A stretch of DNA of 47,127 bases from a virus, in IMG/VR virus record IMGVR_UViG_3300009610_000038, positions 1-47,127 of that record; one strand, 5' to 3'. Shown piece after piece: positions 7,059 through 16,693 of the stretch. The notes under the pieces are model-generated. The model saw only the letters and a list, made by a program, of their open reading frames with translations, was not told the origin of the DNA and ran no database searches. The translations under genes and the position numbers were made by a program. How positions within the stretch are numbered: the first letter of the stretch is position 1; the number at the start of each line of letters is the position of its first letter.

Positions 7059-10000
7059 TTTTGTAATCAATTCCGAACCGGATGATTTCGTAATAACGCC
7101 TACGGCGGATGAACTTATTGTAGTTCAACAATCGGACCCGGTAACTACGCCGGAGACAGCGTTAGATATTGCAGAACAAGACGACATAGTATTAGACGAT
7201 AGTGACGAAGAAATTACGATAACTCAAGAAACGGATATTATAACCGTAGTTCCTGAAGATATTTCAATAGTTCCGTCAGACGGCCCAATTACCGTTGTAA
7301 CTGAGATTGGGCTACCCGGCCCGGCTGGACAGCCCGGCGCGGATGGACCCCCGGGGCCTCCCGGCCCGGAAGGGGCTGACGGTGCCCCCGGGGTTGCTGG
7401 CCCCACCGGCCCCCCGGGGGCTATTGGTCCGGAGGGGCCTACAGGCGCTAGCGGGCCTCCGGGAGCGGATGGGGCGGACGGGGCGGTAGGTCCGGAGGGT
7501 CCGGAAGGCCCGGCGGGTCCACAAGGCCCCCAAGGCGAACAAGGCCCCATTGGTCCGGGCGGGGGTGACCAAGGCCCCCCGGGTCCAGAAGGCCCCATGG
7601 GTCCAGCGGGGGCAACGGGTCCAGCGGGTCCGCAAGGTGACCCGGGGCCGATAGGTCCAACGGGCGCGGATGGGGCTACGGGGCCTCCGGGGGCGGACGG
7701 TACAGACGGCGTTGACGGGGCAACCGGCCCGGCGGGTCCGAAAGGCGATACCGGCGCTACGGGCGCTACCGGCTCGCAAGGTCCCCAAGGAAATCCCGGC
7801 GCAACTGGAGCGCAAGGCCCCCAAGGTAACCCGGGTACTCCCGGGGCAACCGGCGCTCAAGGTATTCAAGGCGTTCAAGGTCCGATAGGTCCAACGGGTC
7901 CGGCGGGGGCAGACGGTTCAGACGCTTTTGTACCGGACTTAGTTGCGTCCCGGCTGTTGGGTCGGGGTTCGGCTTCAGGTACGGGTCAACCCGAACCTAT
8001 TACGGTTGGAGTTTCATTAGGAATTTCGGGTACGGCGCTACGACGTTCGGCGTTAACGGGAGACGTTACAGCCCCGGTTGATAGCAACGCTACGACGATT
8101 GCCAACAATGCCGTTAGTAACGTTAAGGCGGCGGACGTTCCTACGCAAACGATTAAGGGTAGGGCTACGGCGGCTACGGGTGACCCTGAAGATTTAACTC
8201 CAACACAAGTTAGGGCTATTATCAATGTTGCAGACGGAGCCAATAACTACGTTCATCCTAATCATAGTGGTGATATTACTTCTGTTAGTGATGGGAATAC
8301 GACAATCGCAGCGAACGCGGTAAGCAATACCAAACTTGCTGATATGGCGGCGGATACGCTCAAAGGGCGATTAACTTCTATAGGTGACCCGCAAGATTTG
8401 ACCGCTACTCAAGTCCGAACCCTTTTGAATATTGTTAATTATGTTCACCCTAACCATTCGGGCGATGTTGTTTCTGTAGCGGATGGGAATACGACTATAG
8501 CGGCGGATGTAGTTTCAAATACTAAGTTAGCTAACGTTCCTACTCAAACGATCAAAGGACGAACAACTACAGGAACGGGTGACCCGGAGGATTTGACCGC
8601 TACACAAGTTAGAACCTTATTGAATGTAGCGGACGGGGCTAACGCTTATGTTCACCCTAATCATTCGGGAGACGTTACTAGTGCAGGGGAAGGCGCTACG
8701 ACGATTGTAGCTAACGCTGTTACGAACGCCAAAGCGGCGGACATGCCAGCGGATACTATGAAAGGCCGGGCGCTAGGGGCCGGGGCGGGTGACCCCACAG
8801 ACTTAACCGTAGCGCAAGTCCGGGCGCTATTGGCTATCGTAGACGGTAGTTCATACGTACACCCTAACCATTTTGGGGACGTTACTTCCGTTGGAGACGG
8901 AGCGCAAACTATCGCGCTTAATGCCGTATCTAATACCAAGTTGGCGGATATGGCGGCGGATACGATAAAGGGGCGGCTAACTTCGCTAGGTGACCCCCAA
9001 GACTTAACCCCGGCTCAAGTAAGGGGGTTATTGAACGTAGCGGACGGAGCCAATAATTATATTCATCCGAACCATTTCGGGGACGTAACGTCTACCGGGG
9101 ACGGTGCAACGGTTATTGGAACTGATAAGGTTACTAATACACATTTGGCCAACATGGCCACGCAAACAATCAAGGGGCGAACTTCAGCGGGAACGAATGA
9201 CCCGGAGGACTTGACGGCTTCCCAAGTCAGGATGGTTATTGCTAAAGGTCTTTCAACTAATAGTAACCTTGTCACCAATGGCGGCTTTGAAGATGGGTTA
9301 ACGGGCTGGACGGCGACAAGTGTTGTTTTAATGAATGATGCTAACGGAATTTCGGGCGAATACTACGCTCAAATCCCTATTAATACGAATGTGCTTTACA
9401 ATGAATTCATTCCAGTTATTGAAGGCGAAGTATTGAACATATCGGTATTAGCTAAAGGTGACGTAGCTTCAGCGAACCATTTACGTATTTCGATGTTTCC
9501 TTATGATATTGGGCATATAACTGTCCCCGGTACAGCCAACATGGATAATGCGTTCACAACCGCATGGACGAAGATTGAGCGTACATGGACTGTTCCGGCG
9601 GGTGGACGGGTTGCCCGTATTCGTGTTCAACATTTGGCGGGTTCGTTAGCGTCTGTTATTAACGTTGACGAAATTAGTATAACCCGTACAACTTACGTCC
9701 ATCCTAATCACTCCGGGGACGTTGTATCTGTGGGGGACGGAGCGCAAACAATACAGGCTAACGTAGTTACAAACGCTAAGTTAGCGCAAATGCCTACGCT
9801 ACGAATTAAAGGCAATGCGACGGCTGGAACGGCGGACCCCGTAGATTTAACGGCTACACAAGTCCGAACTATTTTGAACGTAGCGGACGGAGCTAACAAT
9901 TACGTACACCCCAATCATACGGGCGATGTAACTAGTACGGGGGACGGGGCTACGGCTATCGGAGTTGATAAGGTTACGAATGTTCATCTTGCGAATATGG

Positions 10001-10449
10001 TAACGGCGCGGTTCAAAGGACGGGCGACGGCGGGGACAGGTGATCCGGAGGATATGACGGTAGCGCAAGCTAAGACGTTGCTAGCGTATACGGCGGCGGA
10101 CTTTGCGGATATTGCTTCCGGAACATATGTACCTATTCTAACTGATATTGCTAATGTTACTTCGTCTACGGCTAGTTCTTTCTTTTGGTTACGTATTGGC
10201 AGTTATGTGATGGTAACAGGACGAATACAGGCTCAACCTACGTTAGTAAATACGACAACTGAAATTCAAATTGAATTGCCTATTGCTAGTGCGTTGACGG
10301 CTGCTAACCAAATGGCCGGTTTGGCGAACGCGGACGGGGGACGTATTGAAGCGAACGCTACAACTGATAAGGCGTCTTGGAAGTGGACCCAAAACGTAGG
10401 CATATCTAACACGATTTATGCATTACATTTTGCCTATCGGCTCTTGTGA
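7051..10449 (+). CDS. Collagen-like tail fibre with HPNH repeats
   Basis: A 1132-residue fibre. Residues 1-86 are acidic and Ile/Val-rich (virion-proximal part). Residues 87-290 are about 68 Gly-X-Y triplets (collagen-like, probably a trimeric rod). From about residue 310 there are seven copies of a unit of about 67 residues containing [42 protein letters not shown]. Residues 733-880 (after the fifth copy) form an insert starting [15 protein letters not shown] that resembles carbohydrate-binding modules. The last 125 residues form a beta-rich tip. The role is host recognition. Codons are more AT-rich than in the head genes. It is the largest gene in the window. Confidence 0.9.
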   Translation: MTDFVINSEPDDFVITPTADELIVVQQSDPVTTPETALDIAEQDDIVLDDSDEEITITQETDIITVVPEDISIVPSDGPITVVTEIGLPGPAGQPGADGPPGPPGPEGADGAPGVAGPTGPPGAIGPEGPTGASGPPGADGADGAVGPEGPEGPAGPQGPQGEQGPIGPGGGDQGPPGPEGPMGPAGATGPAGPQGDPGPIGPTGADGATGPPGADGTDGVDGATGPAGPKGDTGATGATGSQGPQGNPGATGAQGPQGNPGTPGATGAQGIQGVQGPIGPTGPAGADGSDAFVPDLVASRLLGRGSASGTGQPEPITVGVSLGISGTALRRSALTGDVTAPVDSNATTIANNAVSNVKAADVPTQTIKGRATAATGDPEDLTPTQVRAIINVADGANNYVHPNHSGDITSVSDGNTTIAANAVSNTKLADMAADTLKGRLTSIGDPQDLTATQVRTLLNIVNYVHPNHSGDVVSVADGNTTIAADVVSNTKLANVPTQTIKGRTTTGTGDPEDLTATQVRTLLNVADGANAYVHPNHSGDVTSAGEGATTIVANAVTNAKAADMPADTMKGRALGAGAGDPTDLTVAQVRALLAIVDGSSYVHPNHFGDVTSVGDGAQTIALNAVSNTKLADMAADTIKGRLTSLGDPQDLTPAQVRGLLNVADGANNYIHPNHFGDVTSTGDGATVIGTDKVTNTHLANMATQTIKGRTSAGTNDPEDLTASQVRMVIAKGLSTNSNLVTNGGFEDGLTGWTATSVVLMNDANGISGEYYAQIPINTNVLYNEFIPVIEGEVLNISVLAKGDVASANHLRISMFPYDIGHITVPGTANMDNAFTTAWTKIERTWTVPAGGRVARIRVQHLAGSLASVINVDEISITRTTYVHPNHSGDVVSVGDGAQTIQANVVTNAKLAQMPTLRIKGNATAGTADPVDLTATQVRTILNVADGANNYVHPNHTGDVTSTGDGATAIGVDKVTNVHLANMVTARFKGRATAGTGDPEDMTVAQAKTLLAYTAADFADIASGTYVPILTDIANVTSSTASSFFWLRIGSYVMVTGRIQAQPTLVNTTTEIQIELPIASALTAANQMAGLANADGGRIEANATTDKASWKWTQNVGISNTIYALHFAYRLL
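7309..7920 (+). repeat. Collagen-like Gly-X-Y repeat
   Basis: About 204 residues of uninterrupted Gly-X-Y, rich in GPxGPxGxxG triplets. The DNA is strongly GC-biased (runs of GGCCC and CCCGG), giving long false antisense ORFs across it. Confidence 0.9.
8236..10110 (+). repeat. Tandem protein repeat with inserted domain
   Basis: Seven copies of a unit of about 200 bp marked by YVHPNH[S/F/T]GD[V/I] near 8250, 8449, 8650, 8860, 9060, 9697 and 9904. Spacing is 195-210 bp, except for a 640-bp step where the insert 9246-9690 sits. The copies have diverged at the DNA level. Confidence 0.85.
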
Positions 10450-10485
10450 ACTAATTCCTATCCGAACAATCGTAGGCCTGTCGTA

Positions 10486-10515
10486 TTGACAGGGGTGTAC
10501 GTCCATGCCTATATT
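10486..10515 (+). promoter_or_regulatory. Unboxed sigma70-type promoter
   Basis: TTGACA at 10486-10491, an 18-bp spacer and TATATT at 10510-10515, about 40 bases before the 10559 gene. No heptamer box is found upstream, in contrast to the arm promoters. Confidence 0.72.
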
Positions 10516-10558
10516 CAACGTACCGGGCAATCATGCTCCGGATATGGAGAACTGAAAC

Positions 10559-11206
10559 ATGGCACGAAGTCCCCGCAAGGGTGCAACAACTACCCCGGCT
10601 CCGGCAACGGCTCCGGTCAATCTTCTGGCGGAAGCTGTCAAGGCGTTGAACGCAAATACGCCGTTCATGGCAACGGAAGCTGATATGGCGGCGCTCTTGA
10701 AGGATACCCGGGGGCCGTTGGTTGAATACAACGCGGCAATCAAGGACGGCGATAAAATCGCCTTCCGCGCAACTCCCCTTGGTTCGTCCGTCTATACGGC
10801 TACGCAACCGGCGGTCAATCCAACCCCGGCGGGTTGGGGTCCTCCGGCGGGCGCTCCGGCTCCGGCTCCGAACCCGGCTCCGAACCCGGCTCCGGCAACG
10901 GACGGAGCGAAACGGGGAACGTATAAGTTTGCGTCGAATATCCTTCCCCCGGCGGCGGCGCGGGGCGGGCGTGGTTCAACCGTCTACGGGTTCGAAACCA
11001 TGGACGTAAATCAATCGTTCTTCATTCCGGCGACGGCGGACAACCCGAACCCCGCAAAACGGATTGCGTCTACCGTATCGTCTGCAACGAAACGGCTGGA
11101 CCCGAAACGGTTCATTGTTCGGAGTGTCACCGCTAACGCGGATATGGCGGGGCAATGGGGCGTTGCTGAAGGCCAGAAAGGCGCGGGTATCTGGCGAACG
11201 GAATAG
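10559..11206 (+). CDS. Hypothetical protein with Pro/Ala linker and WRTE C terminus
   Basis: A 215-residue protein in its own transcription unit (promoter 10486-10515, terminator 11237-11273). Residues 1-80 are basic then helical. Residues 92-118 form a linker built on APAPNPAPNP. The C-terminal domain (about residues 120-215) has YKFASNILPP, VNQSFFIPA, KRFIVRSVTA and ends GAGIWRTE. The last motif matches the end of the 1261-1638 product. I read the C-terminal part as a small nucleic-acid-binding-like domain, with low confidence. Its isolation between the fibre and terminase genes suggests different timing or high expression. Confidence 0.7.
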   Translation: MARSPRKGATTTPAPATAPVNLLAEAVKALNANTPFMATEADMAALLKDTRGPLVEYNAAIKDGDKIAFRATPLGSSVYTATQPAVNPTPAGWGPPAGAPAPAPNPAPNPAPATDGAKRGTYKFASNILPPAAARGGRGSTVYGFETMDVNQSFFIPATADNPNPAKRIASTVSSATKRLDPKRFIVRSVTANADMAGQWGVAEGQKGAGIWRTE

Positions 11207-11236
11207 CCACATTGCCCTAGCGGCTCGAATGTGTTA

Positions 11237-11273
11237 ACCCCTGTCGTTGGAAACTCCAACGGCGGGGGTTTTA
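11237..11273 (+). terminator. Rho-independent terminator
   Basis: CCCC-TG-TCGTTGGA and TCCAACGGCGGGG pair around AAC, followed by TTTT. It ends the 10559 transcription unit. Its 3' arm (GGCGGGGG) also lies at ribosome-site distance from the ATG at 11274. Confidence 0.7.
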
Positions 11274-11501
11274 ATGCGTTGGCTATATGTATCGCTAATG
11301 CTTACGGCTGTCGTAGCTGAAGGTTGCGCGGTAGCCCCGGTAACAGTTTCGCCGTTGACATTCGGCTACCCGGGGGGTGTAGGTGGACCCATTGGAGCCT
11401 ATCCGGGAGGCTATCCGGCTCCGGCTCCCCCTCCTGTCCCCCCGCCTCCGGGTATGCAATCTCACATTAGGCTACCTTCTTGCGGTCAATGTCATAGGTG
11501 A
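11274..11501 (+). CDS. Small secreted or membrane-anchored proline-rich protein
   Basis: A 75-residue protein. The start at 11274 gives MRWLYVSLMLTAVVAEGCAV, a typical signal peptide or N-terminal anchor with Cys18 in an imperfect lipobox (VAEGC). The rest is Gly/Tyr/Pro-rich (YPAPAPPPVPPPPG) and ends CGQCHR. Proline-rich small lipoproteins occur as Rz1-type spanins, but no Rz partner is seen, so a spanin role is speculative. The stop overlaps the GTG/TGA region before the terminase small subunit. Confidence 0.55.
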   Translation: MRWLYVSLMLTAVVAEGCAVAPVTVSPLTFGYPGGVGGPIGAYPGGYPAPAPPPVPPPPGMQSHIRLPSCGQCHR

Positions 11502-11509
11502 ATTTTGAA

Positions 11510-11992
11510 ATGGCATGGTTAACGCAAGTTGAAACGAAGAATGAAAAGGAACTTAAACGCAAGTTTGCTGAAGAACTCTTGCGTAATCCGAATGACCCCT
11601 ACGGCGCGGCCTATCGTCTGTTCGGAACGGATACTATTCGGGCGCTACAAGTTTCGCAAGCTTGGGTTATTGACCCCTACGTATTAGAGGTTCAGGCCGA
11701 ACTACTAAAGGAATTTGGGGAAGATGAATACCTTCCGTCAAAGGCGATACTGGCCCGTCGTGTTTTTGACTTGGCGGACAGGCCTAATACGGACGTTAAG
11801 GACAGGTTGGCGGCTTATAAGCTTTACGCCGAAATCCGTTCGTTCATTGCAAAACCGGAAACGAATATCCAGAATATCCAGAACAACACTAACTTACGGG
11901 TCATGGTGGTTAAGGATTTCGGGAACGACGGAGAATGGGAGACGAAGGCAAGGAAGCATCAAACGAAGCTAATAGAACACTCAAGGGATTGA
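11510..11992 (+). CDS. terS: Terminase small subunit (probable)
   Basis: A 160-residue protein directly before the large terminase. It contains an N-terminal helical part, then NPNDPYGAAYRLFGTDTIRALQVSQAWVIDPYVLEVQAEL and KAILARRVFDLADRPN..VKDRLAAYKLYAEIRSFI. This alternating helix pattern is typical of a group of small terminases that bind the packaging site. The C terminus (LRVMVVKDFGND) would contact the large subunit. An in-frame GTG at 11498 overlaps the previous stop and would add four residues; ATG at 11510 is preferred. Assignment is by order and general pattern. Confidence 0.72.
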   Translation: MAWLTQVETKNEKELKRKFAEELLRNPNDPYGAAYRLFGTDTIRALQVSQAWVIDPYVLEVQAELLKEFGEDEYLPSKAILARRVFDLADRPNTDVKDRLAAYKLYAEIRSFIAKPETNIQNIQNNTNLRVMVVKDFGNDGEWETKARKHQTKLIEHSRD

Positions 11993-11999
11993 ATAACGT

Positions 12000-13508
12000 A
12001 TGCACGGGACTAACGCCAAGTTGAAGCCGGGGCCGGTTCCTGTTTGGGTTCCGATACCTAATTCCAGTCAAGAGTTAGCTATTGATAGCCGTGCCCATAT
12101 TACGTTGTATACGGGCGCTAGAGGCCCCGGGAAAACTGATACCCAACTCATGAAGTTTCGAAAGCGGGTAGGTATGGGCTATGGCCCGTTCTGGCGCGGG
12201 GTTATCTTTGACCGGGAATACAAGAACCTTGACGATTTGGTGAATAAGTCCCGTCGTTGGTTCAACGCATTTGGGGACGGCGCTAGGTTCCTGTCGTCGG
12301 CGCAAGACTACAAATGGACTTGGCCAACGGGCGAAGAACTTTTGTTTAGGGCTATTAAGAAACTTGACGATTACTGGAATTATCACGGGCAAGAATTCCC
12401 CTTCATAGGTTGGAATGAAGTATGTAAGTATCCTACCCTTGAACTGTTTGACCGAATGATGACTTGCAACCGTTCGTCATTCGTACCTGAAAAGGATAAC
12501 CCAAACCTACCGCCTATCCCTCTTGAAATCTTCGCTACAACTAATCCCTACGGGGCTGGACATTCCGTAGTAAAGCGGCGGTTCATAGACCCGGCTCCGT
12601 ATGGGCAAGTCATTAAACGAACCATTGACGTATTCAATCCCCGCACACAAAAGCGGGAGCCTGTCACCAAAACGCAAGTTACTATCTTCGGTTCGTATAA
12701 AGAGAACATATACCTTTCCCCTGAATACATTGCCGAACTAGAAAGTATTATGGACGAAAACCTTCGTAAAGCTTGGTTGTGGGGGGATTGGGATATAGTC
12801 GCGGGCGGCGCTCTATCGGACCTATGGCGGAAGAATGTTCACGTAATCCCGCGAAGTAAGATACCGGCGGGCTGGAGTATAGACCGGGGATTAGATTGGG
12901 GTTCAACGCAACCATTCGCTGTCCTATGGTTTGCTGAAGCTAATGGCGAAGAAATGACCCTAAGTGATGGGTCTATATTCGCCCCGGCTCCCGGCTCAAT
13001 TATCGTATTTCATGAATGGTATGGGTCCAAGGATATCGGGACGAACTTAGGATTAAGGTTATCGGCGGCGGATATAGCGGACGGAATTATAGACCGGGAA
13101 TTAACGTTACTCAAAGACGAATGGATTGTAACCCGTCCATGGCCCGGCCCGGCGGACAACTCTATTCGAGACGTTCGGGAGGCTGACGTTGATACGCTCG
13201 AAAAGAAAATGGGGGATAAGGGCGTACACTGGCAACAATCAGACAAGTCCCCCGGCTCCCGTAAGATAGGCTTACAATTGATCCGGGAACGGCTGGAGGC
13301 TGGAATAAGGCGGGAGGGGGCGGGGCTTTATTTCATGTCGAATTGTATAGCGTCTATTTCAACGTTGCCAGCGTTGCCCCGTGACGAAGATAAAATAGAC
13401 GACGTAGACACTGAAAGCGAAGATCATTGTTACGACGTAGTAAGGTATCGGGTATTAAAGGGAAGCAATCGCGCGGCTCGAAACCTAAAGCTGGTCTTTC
13501 CAACGTAA
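12000..13508 (+). CDS. terL: Terminase large subunit
   Basis: A 502-residue packaging motor. The ATPase domain has Walker A GARGPGKT (residues 39-46) and a Walker-B-like strand FPFIGWNE (133-140). The C-terminal nuclease domain starts around DRGLDWGSTQPFAVLWF (about residues 290-305), with further acidic residues downstream (DNSIRDVREADVD). It translocates DNA into the prohead and cuts the concatemer. It lies 8 bases after the small subunit, followed by the portal. Confidence 0.95.
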   Translation: MHGTNAKLKPGPVPVWVPIPNSSQELAIDSRAHITLYTGARGPGKTDTQLMKFRKRVGMGYGPFWRGVIFDREYKNLDDLVNKSRRWFNAFGDGARFLSSAQDYKWTWPTGEELLFRAIKKLDDYWNYHGQEFPFIGWNEVCKYPTLELFDRMMTCNRSSFVPEKDNPNLPPIPLEIFATTNPYGAGHSVVKRRFIDPAPYGQVIKRTIDVFNPRTQKREPVTKTQVTIFGSYKENIYLSPEYIAELESIMDENLRKAWLWGDWDIVAGGALSDLWRKNVHVIPRSKIPAGWSIDRGLDWGSTQPFAVLWFAEANGEEMTLSDGSIFAPAPGSIIVFHEWYGSKDIGTNLGLRLSAADIADGIIDRELTLLKDEWIVTRPWPGPADNSIRDVREADVDTLEKKMGDKGVHWQQSDKSPGSRKIGLQLIRERLEAGIRREGAGLYFMSNCIASISTLPALPRDEDKIDDVDTESEDHCYDVVRYRVLKGSNRAARNLKLVFPT

Positions 13509-13520
13509 GGGTTAAACCAA

Positions 13521-14960
13521 ATGCCCGTGAATACAGAACACGACGATTTGCGCGAAGTCAAGAAACAATGGGACGTAATCCGGGATTGCGTAGCGGGGGA
13601 AATAACTGTAAAGAAACGGCGGAATAAGTATTTGCCGATACCGAACCCGTTGGACGTGACGGAGGAAAACAAACTCCGATACGAAGCTTATATTATGCGG
13701 GCTGTCTTTTACAACGTTGTTAAGCGAACCCTTGGCGGACTAGTTGGCCAAATCTATTCACGGGAACCAATCATCGAAGTCCCCCCGGAACTGGAGCCAT
13801 TAAAGGACGATGCGACGGGGCTAGGCGTCAACCTTACCCAACTATCTAAATTCGGGGCGGGCTATACTGTGGGGTACGGGCGCTCCGGGCTGTTCGTAGA
13901 TTTCCCGGAGACAGGGGGAACGGTTACCCGGGCTGAACTTCAGAACGGAGATATGAAGGCGGGGTTTACGATCTTTGACCCAAAGGATATTATCAACTGG
14001 CGAACGTCTCCAAAGGGCGGACGTAGTATTCTATCCATGGTCGTAATCAAAGAAAATAAAGTTATTTCGGATGACGGTTTCGTACAAACTAAAAGGCCTG
14101 AATACAGGGTCTTAAGGTTGACGAACGGCGTATACACGGCGGAACGTTGGAGGGAGGCGGGGCGCTATCAAGAAATAACCCCCACACAAGCGAACGGGCA
14201 ACCATTCAATGAAATTCCGTTTACGTTCATTGGACCCGAAAACAATGATCCGGATGTTGACGAACCTCCGTTGTATGATTTGGCGGCGCTTAATATTGCT
14301 CATTATCGCAATTCGGCTGATTATGAAGAAAGTTGTTATATTACTGGACAGCCTACGGCGTGGTTCAGCGGATTGACCCAACAATGGGTAGATGAAATAT
14401 TCAAGGGTAAGGTTCAAATGGGGGCTAGGGCGGCTATCCCGTTGCCTATGGGGGCGCTAGCCGGAATGATCCAGCCCAACCCGAACACGTTGCCATTTGA
14501 GGCCATGAAGCACAAGGAACGGCAAATGGTGGCCTTGGGTGCCAAGCTGGTAGAACCGCAAGCCGTACAGCGAACGGCGACGGAGGCTAGCATAGACCAA
14601 AGCTATGAAACGTCTACGTTGTCGGCGTCGGCGGATAACGTATCGGACGCCTTTACCCAAGGGCTACGTTGGGCGGCGCAATTCGAAGGCGTATCCCCTG
14701 AAGCTATGAACGCTATCAAATTCGAATTGAATACCGAATTTGATTTGATTAAGCTATCGTCCAACGAACGTTCGGCGCTTATTCAGGAATGGCAAGCGCA
14801 AGCCCTTAGCTTTGGCGAAATGCGGGCGAACCTCCGGCGGGCTGGAATTGCTACTATGCCTGACGACGAAGCTTTGAAAGTTATTCGGGACGAACAAGAA
14901 AAGTTGGGGCTAGGGGACGTAACCTTAGACGAACCCGGTAGCGAACCTCCGGCGGCGTAA
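13521..14960 (+). CDS. Portal protein (DUF4055 type)
   Basis: A 479-residue protein of the DUF4055 portal family. The N-terminal YEAYIMRAVFYNVVKRTLGGLVGQIYSREP, the middle FDPKDIINWRTSP, and DLAALNIAHYRNSADYEESCYITGQPTAW are characteristic. It forms the dodecameric ring at the capsid vertex through which DNA is packaged and to which the connector binds. It starts 12 bases after terL and abuts the next gene (TAA then ATG). Confidence 0.93.
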   Translation: MPVNTEHDDLREVKKQWDVIRDCVAGEITVKKRRNKYLPIPNPLDVTEENKLRYEAYIMRAVFYNVVKRTLGGLVGQIYSREPIIEVPPELEPLKDDATGLGVNLTQLSKFGAGYTVGYGRSGLFVDFPETGGTVTRAELQNGDMKAGFTIFDPKDIINWRTSPKGGRSILSMVVIKENKVISDDGFVQTKRPEYRVLRLTNGVYTAERWREAGRYQEITPTQANGQPFNEIPFTFIGPENNDPDVDEPPLYDLAALNIAHYRNSADYEESCYITGQPTAWFSGLTQQWVDEIFKGKVQMGARAAIPLPMGALAGMIQPNPNTLPFEAMKHKERQMVALGAKLVEPQAVQRTATEASIDQSYETSTLSASADNVSDAFTQGLRWAAQFEGVSPEAMNAIKFELNTEFDLIKLSSNERSALIQEWQAQALSFGEMRANLRRAGIATMPDDEALKVIRDEQEKLGLGDVTLDEPGSEPPAA

Positions 14961-15896
14961 ATGGCGTCTTTATACGACATGATGCTAAGACACTCCCTCT
15001 ATCTGGAGGGGGCGAAGAAAGGTACAGCGGACGAATTTTCTTCGTCTGTTGTATCGGACCTTGACGCTGTAGTTAAACGGGCGTTTCAGAATATTAACGT
15101 TGACAACTTCGGAGAATTTACCAAAGCGGATTTTAATAGGTTTGTGGCAGATATCCGGCTCCGGACAAACGACGTTCATAACAAGAATACTAAAGAACTA
15201 ATGAACGATACTAAGAAGCTGTCCCGGGTTGAAACTACCTTATTCCAAGGAATGTTTCGGGAGGATACCGGAGACAGGTTAGCTACCCCCTCGAATGTGT
15301 GGGGTAGCGTGAAGAATTCCAATATTCCAGCTACCGGGCAAACCTTTCAAAAGTCTGCCAATACATTTCGGAATTCGTCTGTCGGGAATATCGAACGTCT
15401 TTTAAGGAATGGCTACGCTGATAAATTGGATACGACGGACGTATTCAAAAGTATTCGAGGGGTTAAATCATTAGGATATAAGGACGGAGTATTTGGAAAG
15501 ATTAGCGGTTGGGGCCGAACGTTGGCTAGTACCCTAATGTCGCATACTAGTTCTTCGGTAAAGGATAAGATAGCCCCATCTTACTACGACGAATACCAAT
15601 GGGTTTCTGTATTGGACGACGTAACTACTGAAATCTGTTGGGAACGTGACGGCGAGATTTATAAGATGGGGGAAGGTCCGCAACCTCCAGCCCATTACAA
15701 CTGTCGTAGTACGACGGTTCCAATTAGCCCTAGCCGGGAAGATATTGAGGAACCGGATACGTTAGCCGAATGGTTAGACGGACAACCTAGCGAAGTCTTA
15801 AAGGATATCTTTGGGGACGTGGACCCTAGCCTTGACAACGTTAAGGTTATTTCGTTAGACGGGCTACGGGATAAGTTGGATATCATCTTGATCTAG
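14961..15896 (+). CDS. Head morphogenesis / minor capsid protein (Mu F / SPP1 gp7-like)
   Basis: A 311-residue protein with the C-terminal signature of the phage Mu F / SPP1 gp7 family: WVSVLDDVTTEICWERDGEIYKMGEGPQPPAHYNCRSTTVPI (about residues 212-253), with a conserved Cys, His-Tyr-Asn-Cys and Arg. Members are minor head proteins carried with the portal. The N-terminal part is mostly helical. No protein-toxin or ADP-ribosylation extension is seen. Confidence 0.88.
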   Translation: MASLYDMMLRHSLYLEGAKKGTADEFSSSVVSDLDAVVKRAFQNINVDNFGEFTKADFNRFVADIRLRTNDVHNKNTKELMNDTKKLSRVETTLFQGMFREDTGDRLATPSNVWGSVKNSNIPATGQTFQKSANTFRNSSVGNIERLLRNGYADKLDTTDVFKSIRGVKSLGYKDGVFGKISGWGRTLASTLMSHTSSSVKDKIAPSYYDEYQWVSVLDDVTTEICWERDGEIYKMGEGPQPPAHYNCRSTTVPISPSREDIEEPDTLAEWLDGQPSEVLKDIFGDVDPSLDNVKVISLDGLRDKLDIILI

Positions 15897-15909
15897 TGAG
15901 GGTGTACCC

Positions 15910-16677
15910 ATGGCAATGAAGCGCAAGCTAACCAAGGAAGAATATACGAAGCTAGCGGACGGTATCAAAGAACAATATACCGAAAGCGGGGACAGCTATA
16001 TTCTTGATCTTGAGGGGGACGACGATACGGCAGAACTCCGGCGGGCGCGGGATAGGGAAAAGGCGGACAAGAAAAAGGCTCAAGACGATTTGAAGAAAGC
16101 ACAAGCCCGGTTGAAGGAACTGGAGGGAGACGACGAAGGCGACGAACCCGGCGAAGATGACGAAGGGGAAGGCGATAGGCGTAGGCGTCCGAACAAACGA
16201 AAGACAACGGATATTGCCAAGCTTCAGAAAGCTTGGGACGACGAAAAGGGCGAACTGTCTACGAAGCTTTCAAGTAAGGACGAATTCATTAAAAAGCAAA
16301 TGGTCAACGCGGCGGCTAACGAAATCGCTAGTCGTATTTCATCGGCTCCAACCCTTATGTCAAAGGCGTTACTTGAACGTCTTACCGTATCATTTGACGG
16401 AGACGAACCGGAATTAGTTATCTTGGACAAGGACGGGCAATCGTCGAAATTGACGACGGCGCAACTGGAAAAGGAATTTGTTGCAAATAAAGAATTTGCA
16501 GCTATTATTATCGGCAGTAAGGCTAGCGGCGGCGGTGCCCCGCGAAGTAGCCCGGATAGTAGGCCCCCCGGTGGCGGGGCTTCCGAAACTCAAAAGCCTG
16601 TTGATCTTTCAAAGGCTTCCGCTAAGGATTTGGCGGCGCATTTGAAAGCGAAACGGGAAGCGGCGTCGGAAGCTTAA
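15910..16677 (+). CDS. Capsid scaffolding protein
   Basis: A 255-residue, highly charged protein placed between the minor head protein and the major capsid protein, as expected for a scaffold. Residues 40-75 form a Lys/Glu/Arg-rich coiled coil, followed by an acidic stretch (DDEGDEPGEDDEGEGD, about 74-89) and a basic one (RRRRPNKRK). The middle is helical. Residues 205-230 are a Gly/Pro/Ser linker and the last 25 form a basic helix suited to bind capsid subunits. No protease motif seen. Confidence 0.82.
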   Translation: MAMKRKLTKEEYTKLADGIKEQYTESGDSYILDLEGDDDTAELRRARDREKADKKKAQDDLKKAQARLKELEGDDEGDEPGEDDEGEGDRRRRPNKRKTTDIAKLQKAWDDEKGELSTKLSSKDEFIKKQMVNAAANEIASRISSAPTLMSKALLERLTVSFDGDEPELVILDKDGQSSKLTTAQLEKEFVANKEFAAIIIGSKASGGGAPRSSPDSRPPGGGASETQKPVDLSKASAKDLAAHLKAKREAASEA

Positions 16678-16693
16678 CCCAACGGAGGTAACT

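Noticed and set aside
7224-7878. Long antisense and alternate-frame ORFs over the collagen region
   Set aside because: They consist of Pro/Gly/Arg- or Ser-rich translations caused by the repetitive GC triplets on the opposite strand and have no ribosome site or domain.
8236-10110. Regularly spaced repeats as a possible CRISPR array
   Set aside because: Repeats are about 200 bp, diverged at DNA level and read as in-frame protein repeats of a tail fibre.
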